64,000 nucleotides of DNA from Flagellimonas lutaonensis (GTDB lineage: Bacteria > Bacteroidota > Bacteroidia > Flavobacteriales > Flavobacteriaceae). Where the stretch lies: the NCBI RefSeq assembly GCF_000963865.1, contig NZ_CP011071.1:2236501-2300500 (forward strand), in the 5' to 3' direction. How positions within the stretch are numbered: position 1 is the stretch's first letter; every line of letters begins with the position of its first letter. Below the pieces are notes generated by a model. The model was not told where the DNA came from. It saw only the letters and a list, made by a program, of their open reading frames with translations, and did no database searches. The translations under genes were made by a program, and so were the position numbers. Below are positions 53,674 through 61,743 of the stretch, one piece after another.

Positions 53674-54837
53674 CTATCGGTTCAAAAACAGAAATCCCTG
53701 ATATTCAAGCTCTAAATCGTCTAAGGTTACCAAATAAAAGTATACCCCCTCAGGAAGCCCGATTTCTCGGTTGATCACAAGATTATCAAGGTTCGAGAAC
53801 CCGTTGAACTCATTGGTGTAATTAAATTTCTCGTAAACCATTTGCCCAAATCGGTTAAAAATTCTCAGCGAGTTGTTGGGCGAAGCCTCCATGCCCTCTA
53901 TGACCAGAAAATCGTTGATGCCGTCCCCATCAGGACTCAAAAAGTAATTGCCCAGCGTGGGGTTGTTCACTGCAAACGTGTCGGTGGGCAAGGGTACAGT
54001 GCCAAAGGTAATGGCCGCAAAGTCATTGGGCAGAAACTTTTCAGAAGTTATAAAGCCCTGTTGTATGTCGCCACCAAAGGCCGTATTGCCCAAAACTACC
54101 CATTGCCGGGCCGCAATATTGTATCCCACAACCACTAGGTCTTCAGGCAGCGTCGCCAAGGCAGTAAGATTGCTTCGGGGGTTCCAACTGATGGTAACGG
54201 TAGAGGGTACACTGCCCTGCAGCACCCAAAACTCGTTTGAAGAGATGCCGCCGATGTCACGTACTTTATCATCAATGTCAAACCGTTCTGGCAATGATGT
54301 TGGGTTTGATGGATTTTCAAAAAAATAGGCACAGCGGGCCAGTTCGTTGGTACGGTCAGAATCCATGACCAAGGGGCGCAGTTGGTCTTCATCGCCTACC
54401 GGAAACGAAAAGAACTGCTTGTTCGAAACCGCTGCAAAGCCATTTACTTTGGCCAAGTCGTTCTCGCCCGTAAAAAAGGCATCGTCCATAAACTCAAAAT
54501 AGACGTCGATGATGTTTTTGGGGGTGATGATGTCACCATCGATAAAATTGGCATTGTTGGTCACGCCCATAGGGGTATCGAGTAAAAGGCCGTTTGCCAC
54601 CATGATCTCCATATCTTGAAATTGTGTGGGGAAGGCCCCCGAGACCCTGATCGGCGCCACCCCATAAAACCCGACTAGCCCTTGGTTGGCATCAAAGGTG
54701 CCGTTGTTGACAAGGTCGGTATGAAAGCCCATTTGCCCAGTACTGTGCACCCGTAGGTTACCGCTGTTATAAAGGGCGGTTTGGGCATAGGTCAAGGTCA
54801 CACCCAATAAAAATGCTATGTTGAGAAATTGTTTCAA
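53674..54837 (-). CDS. T9SS cargo with type B (gliding motility-associated) C-terminal domain
   Basis: A 387-residue exported protein: signal peptide (MKQFLNIAFLLGVTLTYAQ), a beta-rich middle part, then a C-terminal domain of about 90 residues with NYFLSPDGDGINDFLVIEG, NNSLRIFNRFGQMVYE and GLPEGVYFYLVTL. That domain is the type B sorting signal (CHU_C type) for secretion by T9SS. It starts three bases after the large repeat protein gene and probably shares its transcript, so the two may act together on the cell surface. Confidence 0.88.
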   Translation of the reverse strand: MKQFLNIAFLLGVTLTYAQTALYNSGNLRVHSTGQMGFHTDLVNNGTFDANQGLVGFYGVAPIRVSGAFPTQFQDMEIMVANGLLLDTPMGVTNNANFIDGDIITPKNIIDVYFEFMDDAFFTGENDLAKVNGFAAVSNKQFFSFPVGDEDQLRPLVMDSDRTNELARCAYFFENPSNPTSLPERFDIDDKVRDIGGISSNEFWVLQGSVPSTVTISWNPRSNLTALATLPEDLVVVGYNIAARQWVVLGNTAFGGDIQQGFITSEKFLPNDFAAITFGTVPLPTDTFAVNNPTLGNYFLSPDGDGINDFLVIEGMEASPNNSLRIFNRFGQMVYEKFNYTNEFNGFSNLDNLVINREIGLPEGVYFYLVTLDDLELEYQGFLFLNR

Positions 54838-54840
54838 TCT

Positions 54841-57800
54841 TTAGTTTTTGGCTTTTAACATCGCCTTGATTTCGGCCATGTCTTTTTTAAGGGTCTTCAG
54901 TTCGCTGTTCAGTTCGTGGTTCTGTGCTTGCAAAGCCTTGATTTTCTTTTCTTGCTCGATGGTATGCAGAAAGAGCTCCTCAATTTTTTCGAGGTTTTGA
55001 AGGTTTGATTCGCTCAAGTTCCAGACCCCTTCTGATTTGACTTGGGCTGCTGATTTGATACCGGGCAGGTGATGGTTCTTTTTTAAGAAATTTTCAATGT
55101 CAGCAAGGCTTTTGAAAGTATAGTTTGGGTCAATTTCTGAAAAGCCCGTAAAATAGTGTTGGAAGACGTAGTCTGGTACTGTGATTGTTGTAATATTTGA
55201 AACAAATCCCCCATCAGCCCTGACTCTGCCAGCGACATGAAGATTTTCAGCAGGATTGGTCAAACCGATGCCCACTTGGCCGCCTAAGGTCATCCGCATA
55301 ATTTCAGAGACTGCTACCGAAAAGGCCAAATCGTTGCCATCGCGATACATGCCTGTGCCCGAACTTCCAAACCCAAAAGCAGGGTCGCCTAGCAATCCAT
55401 TACCAGCTACATATGTATTGGAAAAGGTGGAACCGTTCACATCTAGTCGATAAGAGGGATTTGGAGAATTTGTACCAATACCCAAGGCTTGGCTACTGGT
55501 ATCCCAAAAAAGATTGTTAAAGTCACTAGTGATGGCATTCCCTGACGGATCCGCAAACAACACGGCCCCGGGGATTTCATTTATTGCCCCTGAGTCATTG
55601 TCTGACCCGATAGTCCACTGCCCCGCCGTGTTATCCCACTTTATGATTTGGCCAGTAGTTGTTGCCCCCATATCGCTTAAATCGGCTGCTAGGATTGAGG
55701 CGTCGAGTATGTTCGCAGATGTGACCGCGTCCGTGGCGATGTCCACGTTCTGCACATCGCCGTCCAAGATTTTGGCTGAGGTAATGGCGTTGTTCGCGAT
55801 GGTCAGTGTGCCGTCGTTTGCTAATGTAGCATCACCTCCAATTGTTTGTCCTACTGGATTGTTACTGTTGTCGCCAATAAATATCTGACCATTATTAAGA
55901 GTACTTGTGCCACCGGCAGGAGTAATCCAATCTGTAGTGCCTGTAGCAGTTGCAGAGAGTACCTGACCATTTGTTCCCAAATCACCATCAGCATCTAAGA
56001 GTACACCTCCTAGTTCTAGACTTTGATTTATAATAACATTTGTATTCCCTGTTGTAGGTTCATCAATTCTAAGAGCTTCAAAACCTCCAACGGAAAAGCC
56101 TATTTCATCGGCAGCTGGTCGATAAATACCAGTATCCAGTCCAGTGTCATTTACGAATCGGAAAGCGGGATTTGCAGCTGTACCATCCGCTGAATTTATA
56201 CCCTCAACTCGTACTTCTCCCGCAAAATGAAATTTACTCAATGGAGGGTTGGCGCCATTGCCAAAGCCAATATTTCCAAGTCCAGTGAAAACCAAAGATT
56301 CTCCAGATCCAACTTCATAAGTTCTTAAAGTTTCGGTTTGAGCTAAGTTGGTGTTTGACAAATTATTTCCTGTTCCCGCTGCCGCGATCTCGTCGATGGC
56401 GGCCTGTGCGTTGGTTGCCGCGAGGCCCGATGCGGTTGGGTCGTAAGGCACGGCCACTGCGTCCTGCAGTTCGTTCGTATCGTCGGTGTCGTTGTCGGCC
56501 GCTATGTGCCCGTTTATCAGTGCGGTGTTGGCCGCCACATCGGTGTCCAGGGCGAAGGGGGAGAGGTCCACGGTGGCCCCTGCCGCGCCGGTGCCGGTCA
56601 GTTCAAGGCTCTCCACGTTGAGGTTGCCCGCGTTGATGAAGTCGTTGGCGCCTCCAGCGGCGGCGATCTCGTCGATGGCGGCCTGTGCGTTGGTTGCCGC
56701 GAGGCCCGATGCGGTTGGGTCGTAAGGCACGGCCACTGCGTCCTGCAGTTCGTTCGTGTCGTCGGTGTCGTTGTCGGCCGCTATGTGCCCGTTTATCAGT
56801 GCGGTGTTGGCCGCCACATCGGTGTCCAGGGCGAAGGGGGAGAGGTCCACGGTGGCCCCTGCCGCGCCGGTGCCGGTCAGTTCAAGGCTCTCCACGTTGA
56901 GGTTGCCCGCGTTGATGAAGTCGTTGGCGCCTCCAGCGGCGGCGATCTCGTCGATGGCGGCCTGTGCGTTGGTTGCCGCGAGGCCCGATGCGGTTGGGTC
57001 GTAAGGCACGGCCACTGCGTCCTGCAGTTCGTTCGTGTCGTCGGTGTCGTTGTCGGCCGCTATGTGCCCGTTTATCAGTGCGGTGTTGGCCGCCACATCG
57101 GTGTCCAGGGCGAAGGGGGAGAGGTCCACGGTGGCCCCTGCCGCGCCGGTGCCGGTCAGTTCAAGGCTCTCCACGTTGAGGTTGCCCGCGTTGATGAAGT
57201 CGTTGGCGCCTCCAGCGGCGGCGATCTCGTCGATGGCGGCCTGTGCGTTGGTTGCCGCGAGGCCCGATGCGGTTGGGTCGTAAGGCACGGCCACTGCGTC
57301 CTGCAGTTCGTTCGTGTCGTCGGTGTCGTTGTCGGCCGCTATGTGCCCGTTTATCAGTGCGGTGTTGGCCGCCACATCGGTGTCCAGGGCGAAGGGAGAG
57401 AGGTCCACGGTGGTACCAGCACCCCCACCAGTACCAATAAGATTTAGTGTTTCACCAGTTAAATTACCGTCATTCACAAAATCATTAGTATCTACTCCAC
57501 CACCACCTACAGTGGCCCAAGAATAGTTTCCTAAACCATCGGTTGCTAAAACTTGACCATTTGAACCACCTGGAGGAATTTCAATTTCATTAGTGGGGTC
57601 ACCATCCAATTCTGAAGTTAGATAGCCGTTATTGGAAACAAAAGCATCGACTGCGATCTCATCAAGGGTTGTATCTATACCACCTAATGGAACAGTTCCG
57701 TTGAACCCTGGTGCTGTCCCAGAAAATATAAGATCGGTTCCATTTAATGTCACACCTGTAATCACTCCGTCAGCTCCACCCCCAGAAAGACCGCTAAGAT

Positions 57801-59151
57801 CTGCAGTGAGTAAATTTCCACCTTCGGTGATTTCCAAGATATTTCCATTTAGCTTGGCGTTTGTAATTGCTTCATTTGTGACACTGCCGTCAACTTCAGC
57901 TGTCAAAAAACCATTGTTTGAAACCGCATTGTCAACCAATGCTTCAAGCGGAACGTTACCATTGAATCCTCCATTTGCACCAGTAACTACAAGATTATTG
58001 CCAGCGGTAGTTATGTTAGATATAACGCCATCTGCCCCCGACGGCAGGGGAACAGTGCCTCCGCCATTGGAAAGGGAAAGATTGTTACCCGCCAACGAAA
58101 GTGTTTGTAGCTCATTGTTAGGGTTTGAGTCGGCATCATTTACGTTTAGATTGATGATAGAACCATTGTCAATGCCGATGTTACCAGGATTTCCGTTTGT
58201 GAAAATATCTTGCTCATCTGTATTTGCACCTCCAGCATTTAGATTATCAACATCACCCTGTAGTTCTTCCAATGCCGTTTGGACATTGTTACTGCCCAGA
58301 TTACCTATAGGATTTACCTCTACTTCCGAGGCATCTTGTATTTCATTCTGATCACTCAAATCCCCATCGTTTGAAATATGGTTGGTTATCAAGTTGTTGT
58401 TGTTGGCAATGTCGGTCTGTAAAGGTCCATCGTCATAAAAGGCGCCATTATTGTCGGTCAATGAGTTGCCAGGCTCTGGGCTTACTATTTGCGCGCCGGT
58501 GATAAAACCTGCATCATTTGTAAAATCCAATAAAGTGACCTGATCGTAATCGATTTCGGCATCGGCCACCGTATTGTCTTGCAGTTCTTGTTGCCCTACC
58601 GAGTTGGGTGCCAATTGGTCAGAGCTGATCGAGTTGAACTGAATGTCAAGAAACCCGTTGATGGAGCCATCGACCACATTTTCCCCTGTAATGCTGCCCA
58701 CCTCAAAATTAAAATTGTCGCCGGTTTGGGTAATGACCACGGTTGCTTGGTTGTTTACCACCGGGTCGGCGGTAAAAGTTTGCACCCCAACTCCCTCAAG
58801 GGTGACACTCACCGTGTTTCCATCACTGTCGGTCAGTACCAGTTCATCATCGTTAAGGGTAAGGCTCACATTGGTGGTATTCTGTTCGCTGCAAAGGTTT
58901 ACCCACTGGGTACCATCGTAGTAGTGTACACATTGGGTATCGGTGTTGTACACCATGGCACCGTGAAGGGGATTGAGACTGTTCATTTGTGCATCGCCCA
59001 TTCTTGAGATGACCAACACACGTGAACTGCTTTCCAACTCAAGAACCGAATTGGGGTCTATGTTTTGTGGATTATCACCAATCTTTACCTGTGCGTTCAC
59101 CGAAAAAACAGTGGCCAGGATCATTGTCAAGATAAAATAAGCAGTTCTCAT
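54841..59151 (-). CDS. Large repeat surface protein, tail-fibre-like
   Basis: A 1436-residue exported protein (signal MRTAYFILTMILATVFSVNA) resembling the phage-tail-fibre-like surface proteins of Bacteroidota. The N-terminal domain has a DPNSVLELESSSRVL segment and GAMVYNTDTQCVHYYDGTQW. A divergent repeat follows (58253-58440), then Asn/Gly-rich repeats and four near-identical 93-residue units (56384-57411). A short head-like domain and a coiled-coil tail (KIKALQAQNHELNSELKTLK) close it. No T9SS domain is visible. Role in adhesion is inference. An ATG at 59163 is an alternative start. Confidence 0.75.
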   Translation of the reverse strand: MRTAYFILTMILATVFSVNAQVKIGDNPQNIDPNSVLELESSSRVLVISRMGDAQMNSLNPLHGAMVYNTDTQCVHYYDGTQWVNLCSEQNTTNVSLTLNDDELVLTDSDGNTVSVTLEGVGVQTFTADPVVNNQATVVITQTGDNFNFEVGSITGENVVDGSINGFLDIQFNSISSDQLAPNSVGQQELQDNTVADAEIDYDQVTLLDFTNDAGFITGAQIVSPEPGNSLTDNNGAFYDDGPLQTDIANNNNLITNHISNDGDLSDQNEIQDASEVEVNPIGNLGSNNVQTALEELQGDVDNLNAGGANTDEQDIFTNGNPGNIGIDNGSIINLNVNDADSNPNNELQTLSLAGNNLSLSNGGGTVPLPSGADGVISNITTAGNNLVVTGANGGFNGNVPLEALVDNAVSNNGFLTAEVDGSVTNEAITNAKLNGNILEITEGGNLLTADLSGLSGGGADGVITGVTLNGTDLIFSGTAPGFNGTVPLGGIDTTLDEIAVDAFVSNNGYLTSELDGDPTNEIEIPPGGSNGQVLATDGLGNYSWATVGGGGVDTNDFVNDGNLTGETLNLIGTGGGAGTTVDLSPFALDTDVAANTALINGHIAADNDTDDTNELQDAVAVPYDPTASGLAATNAQAAIDEIAAAGGANDFINAGNLNVESLELTGTGAAGATVDLSPFALDTDVAANTALINGHIAADNDTDDTNELQDAVAVPYDPTASGLAATNAQAAIDEIAAAGGANDFINAGNLNVESLELTGTGAAGATVDLSPFALDTDVAANTALINGHIAADNDTDDTNELQDAVAVPYDPTASGLAATNAQAAIDEIAAAGGANDFINAGNLNVESLELTGTGAAGATVDLSPFALDTDVAANTALINGHIAADNDTDDTNELQDAVAVPYDPTASGLAATNAQAAIDEIAAAGTGNNLSNTNLAQTETLRTYEVGSGESLVFTGLGNIGFGNGANPPLSKFHFAGEVRVEGINSADGTAANPAFRFVNDTGLDTGIYRPAADEIGFSVGGFEALRIDEPTTGNTNVIINQSLELGGVLLDADGDLGTNGQVLSATATGTTDWITPAGGTSTLNNGQIFIGDNSNNPVGQTIGGDATLANDGTLTIANNAITSAKILDGDVQNVDIATDAVTSANILDASILAADLSDMGATTTGQIIKWDNTAGQWTIGSDNDSGAINEIPGAVLFADPSGNAITSDFNNLFWDTSSQALGIGTNSPNPSYRLDVNGSTFSNTYVAGNGLLGDPAFGFGSSGTGMYRDGNDLAFSVAVSEIMRMTLGGQVGIGLTNPAENLHVAGRVRADGGFVSNITTITVPDYVFQHYFTGFSEIDPNYTFKSLADIENFLKKNHHLPGIKSAAQVKSEGVWNLSESNLQNLEKIEELFLHTIEQEKKIKALQAQNHELNSELKTLKKDMAEIKAMLKAKN
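56384..57411 (-). repeat. Tandem 279-bp repeat array, about 3.7 copies
   Basis: The array lies inside the surface-protein gene. The same marker (ATGTGCCCGTTTATCAG on plus) recurs at about 56504, 56783, 57062 and 57341, an exact 279-bp period (93 codons). Copies differ by single bases only: GTATCG instead of GTGTCG near 56478 and GGGAGAG instead of GGGGGAG near 57395. The units are visibly richer in G+C than the flanking parts of the same gene. Confidence 0.95.
58253..58440 (-). repeat. Divergent ancestor-like copy of the 93-residue repeat
   Basis: The encoded segment QTDIANNNNLITNHISNDGD followed by NEIQDASEVEVNPIGNLGSN and NNVQTALEELQ aligns with DTDVAANTALINGHIAADND, NELQDAVAVPYDPTASGLAA and TNAQAAIDEI of the array. 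It keeps the order of motifs but has the base composition of the surrounding gene. Confidence 0.6.
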
Positions 59152-59188
59152 GTTGTAAGACATTTACAGGGAATTATGACCAGACTAA

Positions 59189-59196
59189 CAAAAGTA
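59189..59196 (-). promoter_or_regulatory. Bacteroidota -7 box for the repeat-protein operon
   Basis: TACTTTTG on minus, 37 bases before the ATG at 59151. Confidence 0.45.
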
Positions 59197-59400
59197 ACTT
59201 TCTCTTTGAATCGGCCTAATTTTATACGTCAAAATGTAGCGGAGTATGGGTGAATGGAAACACGTTGCCACATACCTTATTTTTAGGTCGATTTCAGGGT
59301 ACTTTTTAGGTAGCTGCCAATAATTAACAAAAGTTTAGAGGTGGCAAATTTTTAAAATAGGTGTTCATGGGTTTTCTTTACCTTTAACTAAATGACAGCA

Positions 59401-60147
59401 ATGAAATTCTCTACTTTTTTTCTCTTTCTTTTCTTGTCGATAGGGTATGTGCATGCCCAAGATGATGGCCGCACTTTGTTACGAGGGCAGGTGCTTTACC
59501 GTGGCAATAACGTGGAGAACGAGAATGTGATCAACTCGACCACTGGTTTTGCCACAATAACCGACCAAGATGGGCGGTTTGCCATTCGTGTAAAGGCAGG
59601 CGATCAGTTGGTGTTCACGGCGGTTAACTACCAATTGAAAATCGTTAAGGTAACCCAGGCCATTATCGATAATCGGCGGCTTGTGGTAGAGGTCACCGAA
59701 AAGGTTACCGAATTGGATGAAGTGGTGGTGACCCCTGAAGACCAAGAGCGGTTTTTAGAGGTAAAGAACGAAGATTTTAAGCAGTACGAATATGAGATAG
59801 ACCGAACCACCGAGGTAGAAAATATCGCAGAGTCACGAACTGTTCACGGTATGCGCGATGGACTCAATTTTGTGAACATCTTCAAGGCACTTTTCAATGT
59901 TGATAAAAACCCTGACACTCCGCAGCGCGAAACGCTCAAGGTCAGTGAGGTACTGCGGCACGTTTACGATGATGAGTTTTTTGTGGTTGACCTGCGGTTG
60001 CCACAAGACAAAATCGGAGCTTTTTTGGTGTATTGTGACGAACGTATTCCCTCTAACGCCTTGTTAAAAAAAGAAAATGAGTTTCAACTTATTGATTTTT
60101 TGGTGACCCAGAGCAAGCAATTTTTGAAAGAATTGGATGAGGAGTAA
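59401..60147 (+). CDS. CarboxypepD_reg-like domain exported protein, copy 1
   Basis: A 248-residue protein with a signal peptide (MKFSTFFLFLFLSIGYVHA) and a carboxypeptidase-regulatory-like domain of the kind that precedes TonB receptors (LRGQVLYRGNNVENENVINS, ATITDQDGRFAIRVKAGDQL, VTELDEVVVTPED). No plug or barrel follows; the rest is a helical, charged domain. The ATG at 59401 is preferred over 59392. A near-consensus -7 box, TACCTTTA, lies at 59379. It overlaps copy 2 by 11 bases. Confidence 0.75.
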   Translation: MKFSTFFLFLFLSIGYVHAQDDGRTLLRGQVLYRGNNVENENVINSTTGFATITDQDGRFAIRVKAGDQLVFTAVNYQLKIVKVTQAIIDNRRLVVEVTEKVTELDEVVVTPEDQERFLEVKNEDFKQYEYEIDRTTEVENIAESRTVHGMRDGLNFVNIFKALFNVDKNPDTPQRETLKVSEVLRHVYDDEFFVVDLRLPQDKIGAFLVYCDERIPSNALLKKENEFQLIDFLVTQSKQFLKELDEE

Positions 60148-60934
60148 CTTCCTGTCATTGCTGGTGCTTTTGGTCTTTCAGGGGGCACTGGCCCAAGAAT
60201 CCCCTTCAAAGGACTTACGGGGCAAGGTGCTTGCCAACGGCGAGGATGTTACCGGGGTGGTGGTGCGCAATGCCACCTCTAAAAGGGCCACCATCACAGA
60301 CGCTGAGGGCAATTTTACCATTCCCGTCAAGGTTAACGACACGTTGGTCTTTTTGGCTGTGCAGTTTAAGACAAAGAAACTGCCCGTAACCCGATTGATT
60401 TACAACACGAGCTTTGTAAATGTGCCTTTAGAACCGTTTGTGAACGAGCTTCAAGAGGTGGTGGTGCAGCCATTTGACCTAACGGGCGACCTTTCGAAAG
60501 ATGCCGAGAAATTGGAGTTGCCACAAGATGTGAGCGCTGAGGCACTGGGGCTGCCCAATGCACGGCAAAAAATTCCCACCCAAAGCGAGCGCAAATTACA
60601 ACAGGCCACATATGGCAAGTTTCATTTGGGTATGATTCTAACCCCACCCCTCGACCCAATCATCAATGCGATTTCGGGGCGTACCAAAATGTTGAAAGAG
60701 CGGGTAGCGGTCGACAGAAAGTATGCCCAGACCCAGCGGGTACAGCAGAGTATTGTCGACTCATTGTTTATTGATACCCTGAAAATTCCGAAAGAACGCA
60801 TTGCCGATTTTATGTATTTCTGTGAGGCCGATCCCAATTTTGACGGGGTGGTTAACTCTGGCGACCAATTGAGGGTGTGGCAATTTATGATCGACAAAAG
60901 TGAGGCATATAGGGAAAACAATGGTTTGGAGTAG
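60137..60934 (+). CDS. CarboxypepD_reg-like domain exported protein, copy 2
   Basis: A 265-residue paralogue of the upstream gene with the same layout: signal peptide (FLSLLVLLVFQGALA), a domain with LRGKVLANGEDVTGVVVRNA, RATITDAEGNFTIPVKVNDT and LQEVVVQPFD, then a helical region. The two share the order of motifs but have diverged strongly, so the duplication is old. The overlapping start (ATGAGGAGTAA) suggests coupled translation. Function unknown. Confidence 0.75.
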   Translation: MRSNFLSLLVLLVFQGALAQESPSKDLRGKVLANGEDVTGVVVRNATSKRATITDAEGNFTIPVKVNDTLVFLAVQFKTKKLPVTRLIYNTSFVNVPLEPFVNELQEVVVQPFDLTGDLSKDAEKLELPQDVSAEALGLPNARQKIPTQSERKLQQATYGKFHLGMILTPPLDPIINAISGRTKMLKERVAVDRKYAQTQRVQQSIVDSLFIDTLKIPKERIADFMYFCEADPNFDGVVNSGDQLRVWQFMIDKSEAYRENNGLE

Positions 60935-61068
60935 GGAAGTTTGATGTTAGATATAAGACGTGAGATGTTAGATGATAGGTGAAGGTTTATGGTTTATTGT
61001 ACTTGTTTTAGAAACCCTAAATTCCAAGCACCAAATCCCAAATCCCAAGTTTTTAAAAACATGATACC

Positions 61069-61118
61069 AAAACCTGAAACCTGAAACCTGAAACCTGAAA
61101 CAACAGAAACCTGAAATC
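61069..61118. repeat. Short tandem repeat of AAACCTG
   Basis: A 7-base unit AAACCTG is repeated about four to five times, with one interruption (CAACAG), in the gap between the paralogue pair and the DUF6702 gene. The preceding bases (ATCCCAAATCCCAAG) form another imperfect repeat. No coding sense was seen. Confidence 0.7.
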
Positions 61119-61145
61119 CGTAAGAAGATCGGCACGTGGTTTGTT

Positions 61146-61153
61146 TATTTTTG
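61146..61153 (+). promoter_or_regulatory. Bacteroidota -7 box for the DUF6702 gene
   Basis: TATTTTTG directly before an ATG at 61154. A start of transcription about seven bases later would exclude that ATG and favour the one at 61172. Confidence 0.4.
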
Positions 61154-61171
61154 ATGGATAAAAAAAGAAAA

Positions 61172-61681
61172 ATGAAAATTTTGAAAAGTGCACCATTGGT
61201 GTTGACAGTACTGTTCTTGACCTCTATGACCGTGGCACACAAATTCTACGTCAGCGTCACCAATGTCAATTATTCCGAAGAAGAAGATGCACTACAGATA
61301 ACCAGTCGCATCTTTATCGATGACCTAGAGCGTGTTTTAGAAGAGCGGTATGATGTAGATCCTGAGCTGGCCACAAAAAAGGAAGCAGATTTTGCCGATG
61401 CGTATATAGAAAAATACCTCAGGGCCAAGTTTTCTGTGTTATTGGACAACAAGCCGGTTTCCTTTAATTTCTTGGGGAAACGGTACGATAATGATGTTAT
61501 TATCTGCTATTTGGAGGTACTGGATGTCAACCTTGCTGAACGGTCTTCCATTGCCGTGCAGAACGAGGTGCTTACCGATTTGTTTGAAGAACAGCAGAAC
61601 GTGGTGCACATCAAATGGATGGGCAAAAAGAAGAGCTTTGTGCTCATCAAAGAGAATAATAAAGGAATGTTAAATTTGTGA
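61172..61681 (+). CDS. DUF6702-like exported protein
   Basis: A 169-residue exported protein with a signal peptide (MKILKSAPLVLTVLFLTSMT). The segment AHKFYVSVTNVNYSEEEDAL, then LQITSRIFIDDLERVLEERY and VVHIKWMGKKKSFVLIKENN match the DUF6702 pattern as I recall it, often found next to an M1 peptidase as here. Function unknown. In-frame ATGs at 61136 and 61154 are possible alternatives. Confidence 0.75.
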   Translation: MKILKSAPLVLTVLFLTSMTVAHKFYVSVTNVNYSEEEDALQITSRIFIDDLERVLEERYDVDPELATKKEADFADAYIEKYLRAKFSVLLDNKPVSFNFLGKRYDNDVIICYLEVLDVNLAERSSIAVQNEVLTDLFEEQQNVVHIKWMGKKKSFVLIKENNKGMLNL

Positions 61682-61743
61682 TTCCAGCTTAAGGATCTGT
61701 TAAAAATGAATTATTTTTCACAGCTATAAAATCCAGATATAAA

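Noticed and set aside
56384-57411. Repeat array as phage or transposon DNA
   Set aside because: The array is in frame within one large gene, ends smoothly in the same gene, and has no recombinase or structural phage genes around it.
56506-57447. Long plus-strand open frame of 313 codons across the repeat array
   Set aside because: It is the antisense shadow of the GC-rich 279-bp repeats. All plus frames stay open there for the same reason, and the translation is Arg/Val/Gly-rich with no family features.
61069-61118. Possible CRISPR-like repeats
   Set aside because: The unit is 7 bases with no spacers, and no cas genes are in the window.
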